Of a DNA stretch of 64,000 nt, positions 32,601-44,308 are shown in pieces (within the stretch, counting starts at the first letter, position 1; every line of letters begins with the position of its first letter). Where the stretch lies: contig LSRY02000026.1 of the NCBI GenBank assembly GCA_001643675.2, positions 822,501 to 886,500 of the forward strand. Direction: 5' to 3'. This stretch comes from Monocercomonoides exilis (lineage: Eukaryota > Preaxostyla > Oxymonadida > Polymastigidae). The position numbers were made by a program, and so were the translations under genes. The notes below the pieces were generated by a model that did not search any database, was not told the DNA's origin, and worked only from the letters and a program-made list of their open reading frames with translations.

Positions 32601-35600
32601 CAAAACAGGGATGAAAAATGATGATCCTCTTTCAGTTGCTATCCCTCCCAATTCGCATCCCTCATCCAATATCCACAACGATGTGTTTGGCAACATTCCA
32701 TCTCCCCCTTTCACACTCACAACATCCAACTCCCCATCCCCTTCACAAATCACATTCCTTCGAGCTGATGGATATCCCTCGATCGATGGGTTGTTGTTCT
32801 CAAATTCTCCTTTCTCAATTCTCACACTCCCTCCACTCACCCACAACCCTCCTCCCTTGCTCTTCATAATCGTTGTTTCCCTCATCTCCACCTTGCTCTT
32901 CTCAACATCAACCAATGACCCATTCCATTTGCATAATCCCTCTTTTCTATTGTTATCTTTATTGACTATTTCATCTTCTCTTTCTCCATCAAACACACAT
33001 ATCTCAACCCTCACATCCTTGGAATTTCTAATCTGCATCATGCTTCCCTTATCCACAGAATTCACACACTTTCCGAATGAGCTGTTCAGCACACTCACCT
33101 CTTGCTCAGCATCTTCCATCCCAATCACACATCCCTCCAACAGCAATGTCACATTCTCAACTCCCATCTCTTTCATCTCCACCTTCGCTTTCCCTCCAAC
33201 ACTCACAACATCTCCCTCACATTTGATGTTCGACATTCTTGTTTCATCAATTGTCACTTCTGATTCTTCACAAAATGAAAGAACTGATATTGTTGAATGA
33301 ATATCTCTGAATGTTGAATCAAATATCTTCAGCTCTCCACTCTCCACACTCACAACTGAACTGTTCAACTTCATTTCCTCAACTGTTGTTGTTGGGAAAT
33401 AGAAGAATTCACATTTCTGTATCTCCAGTGATCCATTCTTCACTTTCATGAGACAATTGTGAAAAGCCTCAAATCCATTTTCAAACTGGAATGAGCACCT
33501 CTCCACTGAACATTCATTCACAAACTCCATCACACAATCCTTCTCACCCGATTTCTCAATCTTGCCGTTCAACCAAACAATCCCCTGTGTCTTTTTCAAT
33601 GAATTCACAACCAGATCTCCAATCACACACTCCTTCCTCACAAACCCTTCCCCATCAATCAGAATCCCATTCATCACCCCTTCCTCGATGTGCTCAACCC
33701 CACAGTCGATGCTCACACATGGGTTGCTCTGTGCCCCACACCCCCTCCCATCACTCCCTCTCCCACTCACAAACACCTGTGCCGAATAATAGAATGTGAT
33801 CAGCGGAATCAGATCAACATCTCCCTCGCTCCAACCATCCCTCCCACAGATCGAGTTGTTCGAGTTCAGTGACTCCTGGTTGTAGTTCAGTGCAAACAGT
33901 GTTTCGTTGATCTGGTGAGCAATCGAGTGGCATCTGACAAACACGTCTTTCCCCACATGTGCCTCATTCATCACAAACAGAATGTTCACAATCTTGAAAT
34001 TCAGAGGTGGAATCTGACTTTTATTTCCATAATTCGCATTTGGGTCAGATCCATCAATAAACAGCCCTCCTCCACACCCTGTTTCACTCGAGCACTTGCA
34101 CATCGAAAATGAGCTCCCATTCACTTTCAACACTGATTCCCCACTCTTCAGCACCACTCTCACCCCCCCTCCTTCAGCACTCAAACCACTCTTGCAACTC
34201 GACATCGAACACTCATCCATCACACACTCCACCCCATCCTCAAATGATCCCACATCAACAACACTCACTCCAATCCCTTCATTCGTGATGTTCGCAAATG
34301 AACACCCAACAACCCTCAAAACTGGTCTGTTCCCATTTGAAAACACCTTCTTTTCTCCATTCATCTGGTTATCTTTTTCCATCATCGAAATCAGGCTTCT
34401 TTCTATCACTCCAGCAAATGAGATGTTCACATTCTGAAGTGTCACCTCACCTGCACTTGGACTGAAGGCAATCAACCCTTTCAACTCTGAAATCAAACTC
34501 AACGAACACCTCTCAATCACAACACTCCCTCCATTCACTCTCATCACACAATATCCAAAACTTTCTGCCACCCCCCTCCCTGGGCCAAATGAACAATCTG
34601 AAACTGACAATAATGTGTTTGCTCCAGAGGATTCAATCAACACTTCGTGATGGGTTGTGATGGATGGCTTGGTGAATGACACATTCACAAATGACAGACT
34701 CACATTCGAGGATATCATTGAATCATCATCAGACAAATCATTCTCATCTTCATCACTGATCGTCACCCCTGTCCCTTTCTTTGTCCCTTCAATCACAACT
34801 TTTTGTGACTCTGATATTGATGAAGAAATTGAAGATGAAAATGAAGAAGAAAATGATATTGAATGGCTCAGCAACCCTGATCCCACAATGGCAATATGAG
34901 TTTCCCCTTCTCCAAGTGTTGGATATCGAAGTGATATCAAGTGGTCAATCGATGAACATGGTGCTTCGGAATACCCACACCCACTGAAGTCTCCTCCTTT
35001 CTCTCGAGAAACAAACCCATTTCCACTTCAGTTCCTCCACAAATACACAACCAATGGAATCACATATCCCTCCTCTCCTGTCGTCTTCCTCTCCCATCCA
35101 CACAACTCATCCAATGATCCCAACTCCTCTTCCTTTATCTCCCATTTCAGGTGCTCCTCATTCACAATCTCTCTCAGATCCCATCCTGACACAAACACAT
35201 TCTTCCCTTTCCACCCATCACACCCCTCAAATTCCATCCCTTCCATCACAAATGTTCCCATCTCATCTGCCAGCTTCACAAACATCCCTCCTCCCATTCC
35301 TCTTCCTCCATCCTCAACATCCTCTCTTGGCACTTCACACCCTGAATATTTCACATTTTTCATTTCCAACCTCCCTCCCTTCCCCACTGATATCTTCATC
35401 CCTCCCCCTTTCATCCCACTCCCCCCTGAACACACTGATGACAAATTGCATCCCTCAATATTCACAATCCCATTAACACCCATTTCCACATTCAAACATC
35501 CCCCTCCAATTCCATCTGTCACTCCCACTCCACTCATTCGGCTGTGATTCATCTCCAATTCAACTCCATTTGTGATCACTATTGGTGATTTCCCACTCAT

Positions 35601-38112
35601 TCTCACTCCCCCTTCCATCACAAATCCATCCACAACCAGCCATCCTCCCTCAATGCAAATCACATTGTATCCAATCAATTCATCATTTCCAAATGTGACT
35701 GAACAGCTAGTGATTGTGATGGTTGATGATGAGGAGTGGATAAATCCACTTCTCTTCCCATTCATCTCTTCATTCAGCACAAATGTCAAATGTCTCATCT
35801 CAAATGATTTTGTGCACTCAATGAGGTTGTTCTGGGTTATCGATCCTTCATCCCTCACAAGCACACTCATCCCTTCTTCTTTCCCTGAAACACGAACCTC
35901 AAATGATGCTATTTTCATCTCATTCTTTATCCATGATTCTGAGATAACTTCAATTTCATGAATGTTGATGTTCGCTCTCTTCCCAACACAATAGTCAATC
36001 GTCAAACACCCAAACTCCTCAAACCCACAATGGCTCTGATCCAGTGCCCTCTCTCCTCTCCCATCAACTCTCAGCTTTGTCCCCATTGAACACAAATACA
36101 CAAACAGCGGAATCACTTCCCCTTCTCTCCCATCCTCACTCCCACACAACTTCAACACATCTGTTGGAATCACACCAAAATCAAAAAATGAAAATGAGCT
36201 CCCATTCACTTTCCACTCCAACAACACTCCTCCACCACATTCAACAAACACATCCTTCCCATATGAAGCTTTGTTATCCTCTCCAAACACAAACAAACCT
36301 TCTCCTCCAGATTCCATTTTCATTGAACCATCCCTGCTCTCCATCACAATCATCATCCCTCCCCCTCTCCCTTCACTTCTCCCATCTGAACTCTCCCCCG
36401 AACCCTTCGCCTCACACCCATCAATCACACAACTCCCATTCACAACAACACTCCCTTCCCCCTTCACAACAACACTCATCCCTCCTCCTCTTCCACCAAC
36501 ACACCTGCACCCCTTCACAACACACGACTCAATCACAATTATCCCATTCTTCCCCTCATCTCTCTCTGCCCCAACCACTCCACTCACCCATCCTCCATTT
36601 CCACTTCTCTTCTCAATGTTGTTCACCTCACATCCGCAAAACACAACTGATTCCACCCCTTCACTAAACTCAATCAGCGAATGTTCTCCAAATATCAATG
36701 TCTCTCTGATCACCAATCTCTCCACTTTCACTTTTCCCCCAATCACATTCACAAAACTGTATCCAATGGAATTCTCAGACGAACAAACAACAGAACAGTC
36801 AGTGAGTGTGAGGAGTGTGGAGTTGGATGTGATCAGAGATGATGATGTTTCACCAGATAGAGCAGATGGAATACCAAACTTGATGTTTCTCATTGAACTT
36901 TTGCTTTGCACATCAATCAGACAAGATGACTCAAAATTCTCTGGTGCTTTCACCCCAACTTCCATCCCTTTTGTCACACATGATATCTCCCATTCATGGC
37001 CATCTGTCATTCCAACTGTCTCAGCAAGCTCATATCCTGAATCCAATTCGATCTTCTTGTTTGTGCCTGGATATCTCACCTGCACTGCATGGGTGATGGT
37101 GGTACACGGATAATAGTCAAACCCACAGAACCACGAGTCGTATCCACCCAGCCCATCCTTCCCCTTCCCCGCATGTGCTGCATCTGGATATGAATCCAAA
37201 TACACATTCAGTGGGAACAGCCCCATTGTTGTGTCACTCCGATCATATCCCACAATCTCATTGTATTTTGAACTGTCATGTTGAACATTCAGCTTTTCTC
37301 TTGTTATTCCCCAGCTCACTGAATCGCTCCCATTCACAAATACATAATTCCCTCCCAATGAGGCAGAACACCCTGAGAAGTCAACTGACGCAATCGAGAA
37401 GTCAATCGAGTTGTCAGCCAGATGCAGCATCATCCCTCCTCCATATTTGCCACTTCTGCATCTCTTGAATGTTGTTGTTCTTTCAACCTGAAGCTTGCTT
37501 GCATCTGTTTCCATCTCAACCTTGATTCCTCCTCCACTGCCATTTTCACACCCACAATCTTCGATTGTCACATTCTGAACAACAAATGTCTCCCCTTCTG
37601 CCACACTCTTTGCCACAACCACCCCATCTCCTTCAATCAACTTCACATTCTTCACCGTTAAGTTCACCAGCGTGCTCCCTCCAGATACTGTGGATGTCAA
37701 AAAAAGGGCAGAGGAGGAAGATGAAGAAGAAGATAAAACAGGTTCAGAGAACAACGATTGAGAAATATTCATATCTTTGATCTCCACATCAACCATCGAC
37801 AGCTGTGAAAGTGGAACCGCAAACACTGACGAAGAAATAACATATTCTCCAACATTACTCCTTGTAATCACAACATCCTCCAATGAGAGTGACCCACTCC
37901 CATCAGATACCACAGCCACATTCGGCGAAGGATTTGTATTTGAGTTACAGTCAACCTTCATGTGCAACAAACCAAGGTGACCTGTTGAAACACTGAACAG
38001 CGATCCAGTTGATGAAAGGGATTTCATTTCAATCGAACTCTCCATCCTTCCTTTCCCAATGACTGAAATCTTCTTTGTCCCAATCTCAATTGTTGTTGTC
38101 TCGCTTTGATGA
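29086..38112. repeat. Right arm of the large inverted repeat
   Basis: Mirror of 19961-28988, containing MITE copy 2, the shared 3' flank and the 3' two-thirds of gene B. From 30921 to 34940 the encoded 1339 residues appear identical to gene A, and the opposite-strand frames are also identical, so nucleotide identity is essentially complete there. Confidence 0.9.
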
Positions 38113-40064
38113 TTCCCTTCCATCAGCGTTATATTCAAATTGACCTGGATCACACTCTTATCAACTGCAACACCAATGGTTCGGCATGCTCTTGATTCGT
38201 TTGCCCCACAAAGCGGAGTTGCATCACTCCCATTCACAGAAACAAAAATAGTCTTATCCTTCAGCCAATCCCACTTTTCTGTGTGCTGATATGTCCAAGT
38301 ATTTGCATTTGAGTAGTTGTAGGCATAGCACATTCTCTTCTCATCTGTGTTTGTGGTGTAACATTCATAGAACGGATTATTTTGGGATAAATATACACTG
38401 TAGTAATCATAATATACCATATCATGCCCATATGGTGTATCTGCAGAGCATTTGCATTCATGGAAAAACAGGAAATAACAATAAATTACATCATTTTGTG
38501 ATGCTTGCCTGTATGGATAAAGATACTATCCTCCACCATATGACGATGCTGAACATGAAATAAACTGAATGCTCCTCATTTTGAATTGTGTCGCAGGAAC
38601 AGTTTTACAAAACATACCTCCGCCAAGTGTATTTGTCACCGAGCATGAAGTGAAACAGCAGTTGAACACACAAGCACTCTCCCCTTTTCCATTTTCTGTC
38701 GGAATGCAATCCGATCCCGAAACCTGAAAATTTTCGAGAAAAAGTCCTCCTCCATTGTAATTTGCTTTGCAACTCTGAAATTCACATTCGCTGATCTGAA
38801 CACATGTTTAAATCACATAAATGCACATCCCTCCTCCAGCATTTCTTTGAACGCTGCAACAGTTGAACGAGTTATTTGAAATATGAACGGATTTAATACA
38901 ATAGCAATGAATACTTCCTCCTGAATAATAAGCATCACAATCATCGAAAGTGCATTGAGAAACAAAAAGCATTCCATTACCCAGATTAAACATGCAGATT
39001 GCACCTCCACTTGATATCCCATCGGTGAATGAATCGCTTGTTCCTGTTGCTTTCGATCCATTCCACTCACACCAAATAAAAGTGTTTGTCCCATTTTTTG
39101 TTTCATTCTGTCTCCCTGGTGTTAGCTTATTGTCTGCAGTTCCTTCACATACAACATTTCTTGTCCTGCAACATCCAACAAACGAGGTGTTTGAGGCAGA
39201 CAAGGAAGCCAAGGGATTGTTGAGAGAATGGACAATCCTGCCATCATATGTGTCGCTAACTGATGAAAATGAGCAACTGTTCATCATGCATGAAGTTTGG
39301 GAAAATGAAGCTGTTGGAGATGCGCAAACCTCATTTGCTGTTGAAATATTGAAAAATGTCAGTTGAGAAAGTGAGATTAGGGGTATTGAAGGGGATGAGA
39401 GGAATGGAGAAGATGACACACAAAAACATGAGAAATGAGATTCACTTACCGAAATAATGGAAGATTTCGAAATGTCAATGTCAAATTGTTCGGAAGTGAA
39501 AAGAGGAGGAAATTCATTCAAACCTTCAACATTTGGCTGAACAGAAACGTTAACAAATGACCCAAAGCTTTCTTCCAGTTCTATCGGAGATAAATGCTGC
39601 TCAACAAAAAGAATGCATTCTTTCATCAAAACAATGCTTCCTTTTTTCACAATGAGAATTCTTTTTGTCCCTTTTTCTCTCATCAACAGTTTCATTTCCA
39701 TGATTGATGAATTGAAGCATTCCAAGCAACCCTCAATTTCACTGGATTTGCAAATATTCACATTCTTCAAAATTCCATTTTCTTTTCCAAATTCTTCTTT
39801 GTTGTTTTTTTCATCTTTCTGAAAGTCTTTTCCACGATTTTCACTCAACTTCATTTTTTTATTCAATCTTGTCGGATCTTCGTTGCATTTTATATACTCA
39901 GTATTTGAAGGGTTTTTGCTAATCTGAAGCATGTTTCCATTCAATCCAATCATTTCTTCTTCTTTCATGTTTTCTCCAACATTGATTGAGACTTCATTCA
40001 TAACAATAAAAAGAATGCAATTCAAATAAGCACAAAAAACAAACATCCACATTCCAAACAACAT
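30921..40064 (-). pseudogene. Gene B: inverted paralogue of gene A with three in-frame nonsense codons
   Basis: Read from the ATG at 40064, one continuous frame of 3048 codons reaches the same stop as gene A. It is broken only by TAA at 38808-38810, TAG at 38526-38528 and TGA at 35028-35030. The gene A residues at these sites are Ser (TCA), Leu (TTG) and Trp (TGG), each one substitution away. No frameshift occurs in 9.1 kb. The N-terminus (MLFGMWMFVFCAYLNCILFI) looks like a signal peptide and differs from A. Residues ~200-640 are a diverged homologue, and the rest is near-identical, including the membrane span and pseudokinase. As annotated, B can give only a 418-residue N-terminal fragment. 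Alternatives are a silent donor for gene conversion, readthrough, or an allele-specific defect. Confidence 0.8.
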
Positions 40065-40167
40065 TTAAGTTCCACGTTCACTGATTTAACGAAATGATAA
40101 ATTTTCTATTTCTAACACCTTATTTTTTTATGGGTTAACAAATAATTCATAGTATTTATATTTTATC

Positions 40168-40168
<1 letters not shown>
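40065..40168. other. Presumed promoter region of gene B
   Basis: AT-rich sequence immediately upstream of the gene B start codon, ending in a 51-base T tract on the plus strand. I see no similarity to the DNA upstream of gene A. Confidence 0.3.

Positions 40169-40219
<51 letters not shown>
40169..40219. repeat. T51 homopolymer
   Basis: An uninterrupted run of 51 T on the plus strand, about 100 bp upstream of gene B. The true length may differ, since long homopolymers are poorly sequenced. Confidence 0.9.
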
Positions 40220-40221
<2 letters not shown>

Positions 40222-40306
40222 CTCGCCATAGTATTTCAAATAAGAAAGATAATTTAATGATAACGAAAATACAAAAAAACGGGGATTAACAACTTTAATG
40301 AATATT

Positions 40307-41262
40307 TGGGTTATTATTTTTGAAAACGTAATTTTTCTTTCAAAAATATTGGTTCGAAAATTTCGCTTGAATGTCAACAAAAGAACACTGAAAAATGAAA
40401 TAACTTGTTGAAGAAATCATCATCTTTATTTGAATAAAAACCTTTATTTTGTAAACAATTGTTATGAACAAAGTATTTGTATTTAAATACAGTCAAAACC
40501 GGATATAATCACATCGGTTTTTGCACAACTTTTTGTGACTATATCCGATTGTGATTATACACGATGCTGCTTTACACAGAAGAAAATAAAATTTAATTTA
40601 TGAAATAATTAATTTTGGGTCAAATTTTTTATTTTTTTTAAAATTCTTCATAAAAAACGCATTTTTCAATAGAAAAAACAATTTTTTGGATTTTATTATG
40701 TTATTTAGACTTATTTTAACATAATTTTGAAAAATCAAAAAATTGAAAATTTTGATCAAAAAATCGATTTTTCAATGAAAAAAGCACCCATAATAATGAA
40801 AAATGTGATTATATGTCAAAAATTTTTTGAAAAGTTCCTTTTGTTTAATTTTCAAATAAAGAAAATATTTTATATTTCGACCAAATTTCTATTCACACTC
40901 ACGAAAATTCACAAAAATGGAAATAATAATATTGTCAAGATTGTATTTTCATGACAGCAAAATTTGGTGAGTGTGAATAGAAATTTGGTCGAAATATATA
41001 ATATTTTCTTTATTTGAAAATTAAACAAAAGGAACTTTTCAAAAAAATTTTGACATATATTTTCAGCCCTGTGATTATATGCGATGGAAAATGAATGAAA
41101 AATAGGCCAAAAATGTCGGTGCATTGAAAAATGTGACAATAAACGAATGTGATTATATTCGAATTGATTATATCCGGTTTAGATTGTATTTATTCTGAAA
41201 ACAAATAATTTTTGAAAAGCCAACACCCCGAAAAAAGATATGATTTCAAAAATAATCACCCA
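40307..41262. mobile_element. MITE (TGGGT-ATTATTTTTGAAA family) carrying a nested element
   Basis: The left end TGGGTTATTATTTTTGAAAA pairs with the right end, whose reverse complement is TGGGTGATTATTTTTGAAAT. The same termini bound a short element at 57836-58092. The interior is interrupted by a second TIR element (40490-41186), so removing that leaves a parent of about 260 bp, the size of the 57836 copy. Confidence 0.65.
40490..41186. mobile_element. Nested pogo/Tc1-like non-autonomous element
   Basis: Starts CAGTCAAAACCGGATATAAT and ends with the imperfect reverse complement (CAATCTAAACCGGATATAAT), flanked by TA at 40488-40489 and 41187-41188. CAG-type ends with TA duplication are typical of Tc1/mariner/pogo elements. 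The interior has an additional ~100-bp hairpin (arms about 40805-40902 and 40967-41065, centred at ~40934) but no transposase. Confidence 0.75.
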
Positions 41263-41555
41263 TTTAGAAACTTTTTCTTGGTTTTTTGGTTAAAAAGCAT
41301 ATGGCTGATCCTTTTTGAAAACATCCTTTCATTCGAGTTTTAATCAAATTTTTATCCTCAATGGGATTTTGAAAAAGATGAGATGAAATAGGGACATTTA
41401 TTGTTTATGATGTTGTTATTGCACAAACAAATTTTGACACAAATCCCATTGAAAACAAAATTTTGATCAAAACTCGAACGAAAGGATGATTTCAAAAAGG
41501 ATCAGCCATATCACAACTTTTAATAAAAATTTTTTTGAATATTTCTTTAACTTGT

Positions 41556-41623
41556 ATCTCTTTCTCTCTTTCTCTCTTTCTCTCTCTCTTTAATTCTTTC
41601 TCTTATTCTCTCTCACTCTTATT
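41556..41623. repeat. CT-rich microsatellite
   Basis: Tract of TCTCTCTTT-type repeats on the plus strand. A longer version of the same composition lies at 57673-57768. Confidence 0.8.
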
Positions 41624-41924
41624 AAATGCATCAATATTAAATTATAAAACCTGTTTGTGGTGAATTTTTTGTTTTTGTTATCTGTCTTTTTCAATGAAAA
41701 ATATCAAATTTTCGAAAATATTATGGTTATGATCAAATTGATTTCTTTAAATAATGCTAGAAATCAATTTATAAAAAAATTGTATAAACTTTTTCTCGAA
41801 TCACATAAATTTATTGTTTTCTTTTTAAAAATAAGTGATAACTAACGTTAGCAATCATTCAAAATAATTTTTTTTTCATTTCATCTCTCGCAATCATGAT
41901 GCACACATTTTTGATGTGTGAAAA

Positions 41925-41929
<5 letters not shown>

Positions 41930-41979
<50 letters not shown>
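41930..41979. repeat. T50 homopolymer
   Basis: An uninterrupted run of 50 T, almost the same length as the one at 40169-40219. It could be the poly-A tail of an inserted retro-copy on the minus strand, but no body is recognisable. Confidence 0.9.
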
Positions 41980-41985
<6 letters not shown>

Positions 41986-42309
41986 CAACCCTATTAATAA
42001 AACAGATTAAAAAAAAGAATAAAACACAAACGGCTTATCACAACATAAAGTGACATTCAGTCACTCTTTTTTTTCGGATTTTTTGTGATAGAATTGTTAA
42101 ATATTATTACAAAGAATGCAAGTGGTGAATTTTTCGTTCATGCAAAACTTTTTTTTTTATTTGATTATTAAAATTTCGATAATGATTTAGTTGTGATCAA
42201 ACTTTATGTGATAAAGTTTGTTTGAAAATGGAAGGATTTCTGGAAATTTCATGGTATGGTTCATATTATTTTTATATAAATAAATCAATTAATTCAAAAC
42301 ATTTAACGG

Positions 42310-42880
42310 AGAAGACAGACTTTCAAGCTTTTTTCGCACAAGGCATTGAAAAATTGTTTCGCTCATAACTTTATTTCTCTTTCTCAGATTTCAAAATAAA
42401 TATGATTTTCTTATCCGAAAACAGTCATCGTTGAAATAAAAACATAAAGTGTTGTGACATTTTACGAATGTCAAAAAATGGACTCATATTTATAGTGTTT
42501 TTTGATATAAAAAAGTCAATGAAAAGTGCATAATTTTTCAATGAAAATGCCTGAAGAAAAATATTATCCCCCAAATAAATAAACAAATAAAATTCAAAAT
42601 ATATAAATTCGCATGGGATGAAACATTTCTCTTCAAGCATTTTCATTGAAAAATTATGCACTTTTCATTGACTTTTTTATATCAAAAAACACTATAAATA
42701 TGAGTCCATTTTTTGACATTCGTAAAATGTCACAACACTTTATGTTTTTATTTCAACGATGACTGTTTTCGGATAAGAAAATCATATTTATTTTGAAATC
42801 TGAGAAAGAGAAATAAAGTTATGAGCGAAACAATAAATTTGTGCTTTGTGCATAAAAAGCTTGAAAGTACGTGTTTTCCC
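42310..42880. mobile_element. Fold-back (long inverted repeat) element
   Basis: Two arms of roughly 240 bp (about 42310-42550 and 42637-42880) are near-perfect reverse complements centred at ~42593, separated by about 86 bp. A related single arm occurs at about 57040-57300, showing that this is a dispersed repeat family. The short ORFs in it are by-products of the hairpin. Confidence 0.7.
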
Positions 42881-44308
42881 CCATTTCATTTGAAATATTG
42901 GCTTTTTCATTATTATCAAAAAATTAGCATTCACATTTAATTTTTCCATTTAACGGATATCGATCTTTGAATAATCTGCACACTTCAAAAGTTTTGATTT
43001 CAAAAATAATCACATAAATGATAATAAAATTTATTTTCTTAAAAAAAACTTATTCAGAAAAATAAAATATTTCGTTATCATTGAGATTTTGATGCATTAC
43101 GATTAACATGTTGAATGAAAAATGAATAAGCCATCTGACGTAGAATTATTTGAAATACCTGCGATTTCAACGATGATGATTAGTTTCGAAAAAAGTTAAT
43201 GTTATTAACAGTAATTTTCAAATCATTCAAATTGAGGTTCAATTTCTTTTTATTTTCACATAATAGTTTTTTACAAAAATTACGTGACATAATTTTTTTC
43301 TCAATAACAACAAAAGAAGATATTTTATTAATTTTCCTCCGATTATATTTTGACAATGTGAACTCGTTTGATATGCTAAACAAACAAGCAAGCCTCATTT
43401 GCGCTCAGAAAAATATAAATAACTAAAATCGCGGAGAAACACATAATCCTATATTTCCGAGTAAAAAATATATTTTTTTTCAAATATTCGATTGACATGA
43501 AATTGAATGTTTGACAAGTCAAATTTGTTAGTTTTGTTCAGAAATATATAGAGAATAATAATCAAAATTTCTTCTTTTGTTTTTATCAAGAAATCGATCT
43601 TGTCCGGAATTTTGTTCGATGTGCGGTATTTTGTACACAATCTACAGTGAAACTTTTATTTTGCTTTTTTGAACTTTCTTGTGAAGTTTTGTGAGGGGGA
43701 ACATAAATTGGTTCAATATGTGATGATGTTTTTTGCTTTATGAAATTAGTTCCATTCTGAATATTCGAACGTATTTCTCATTTTTTTAATTTTTCTGTAT
43801 TTTTTTGACATGGAAATGAAAAACTAATAATGATAAAGTTGGAGAAAAAGTTTGGAACTAATCGTTGTTTTTTTCATAAAAGCAAGAATTTTGTCCCGTA
43901 TATGAAAATTATAAATTATAAAAGAATTTTTAACATATGACATTTCAAAAAGAATTGCACATATCATGAATGAGTTTATCAGGAACGATATTCTTTCTTA
44001 TTCTTTTTCTATTCCTTTTTTTTGGAATTGATGAAAATTCAAAAATAACTTTTTTTGCTTCTTTTCATTTTGAAAAACTTATTTTCATCAATCCCCCCCC
44101 CCCCCCCATGAATTACCAAATTTATATTAAAATTTTCATTATATTATTTTAATTCTCTTCGCTATAAACAAGAAATGGACTTGAAAAATTATGTTTATTT
44201 TTATCATCCAGAGGATAACAAAACAATCAATATAATATGTTTGATGTTTCCATTCAAATTTCCAATTTGATCATAAACCATAATTCATTTTAGATATATA
44301 AAAGAAAA
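42881..44308. other. AT-rich intergenic, repeat relics
   Basis: No gene is visible. Contains relics of MITE ends: TTTCAAAAATAATCACATAA near 43000, and a degenerate copy of the 3959-4204 terminus near 43940. A C15 homopolymer lies at about 44093-44107. The last 100 bp should include the promoter of the next gene. Confidence 0.45.

Noticed and set aside
19961-38112. Treating the palindrome as a pure fold-back sequencing artefact
   Set aside because: The arms differ by clustered substitutions and by fully diverged N-terminal parts, which a hairpin read would not produce. An assembly problem limited to the centre cannot be excluded.
30921-40064. Reassignment of stop codons as an explanation for the open frame of gene B
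   Set aside because: The three internal stops are all different (TAA, TAG, TGA), and intact genes here end in TAA (uS11), TAG (WD40) and TGA (TPT1, MOT1, gene A), so the standard code holds.
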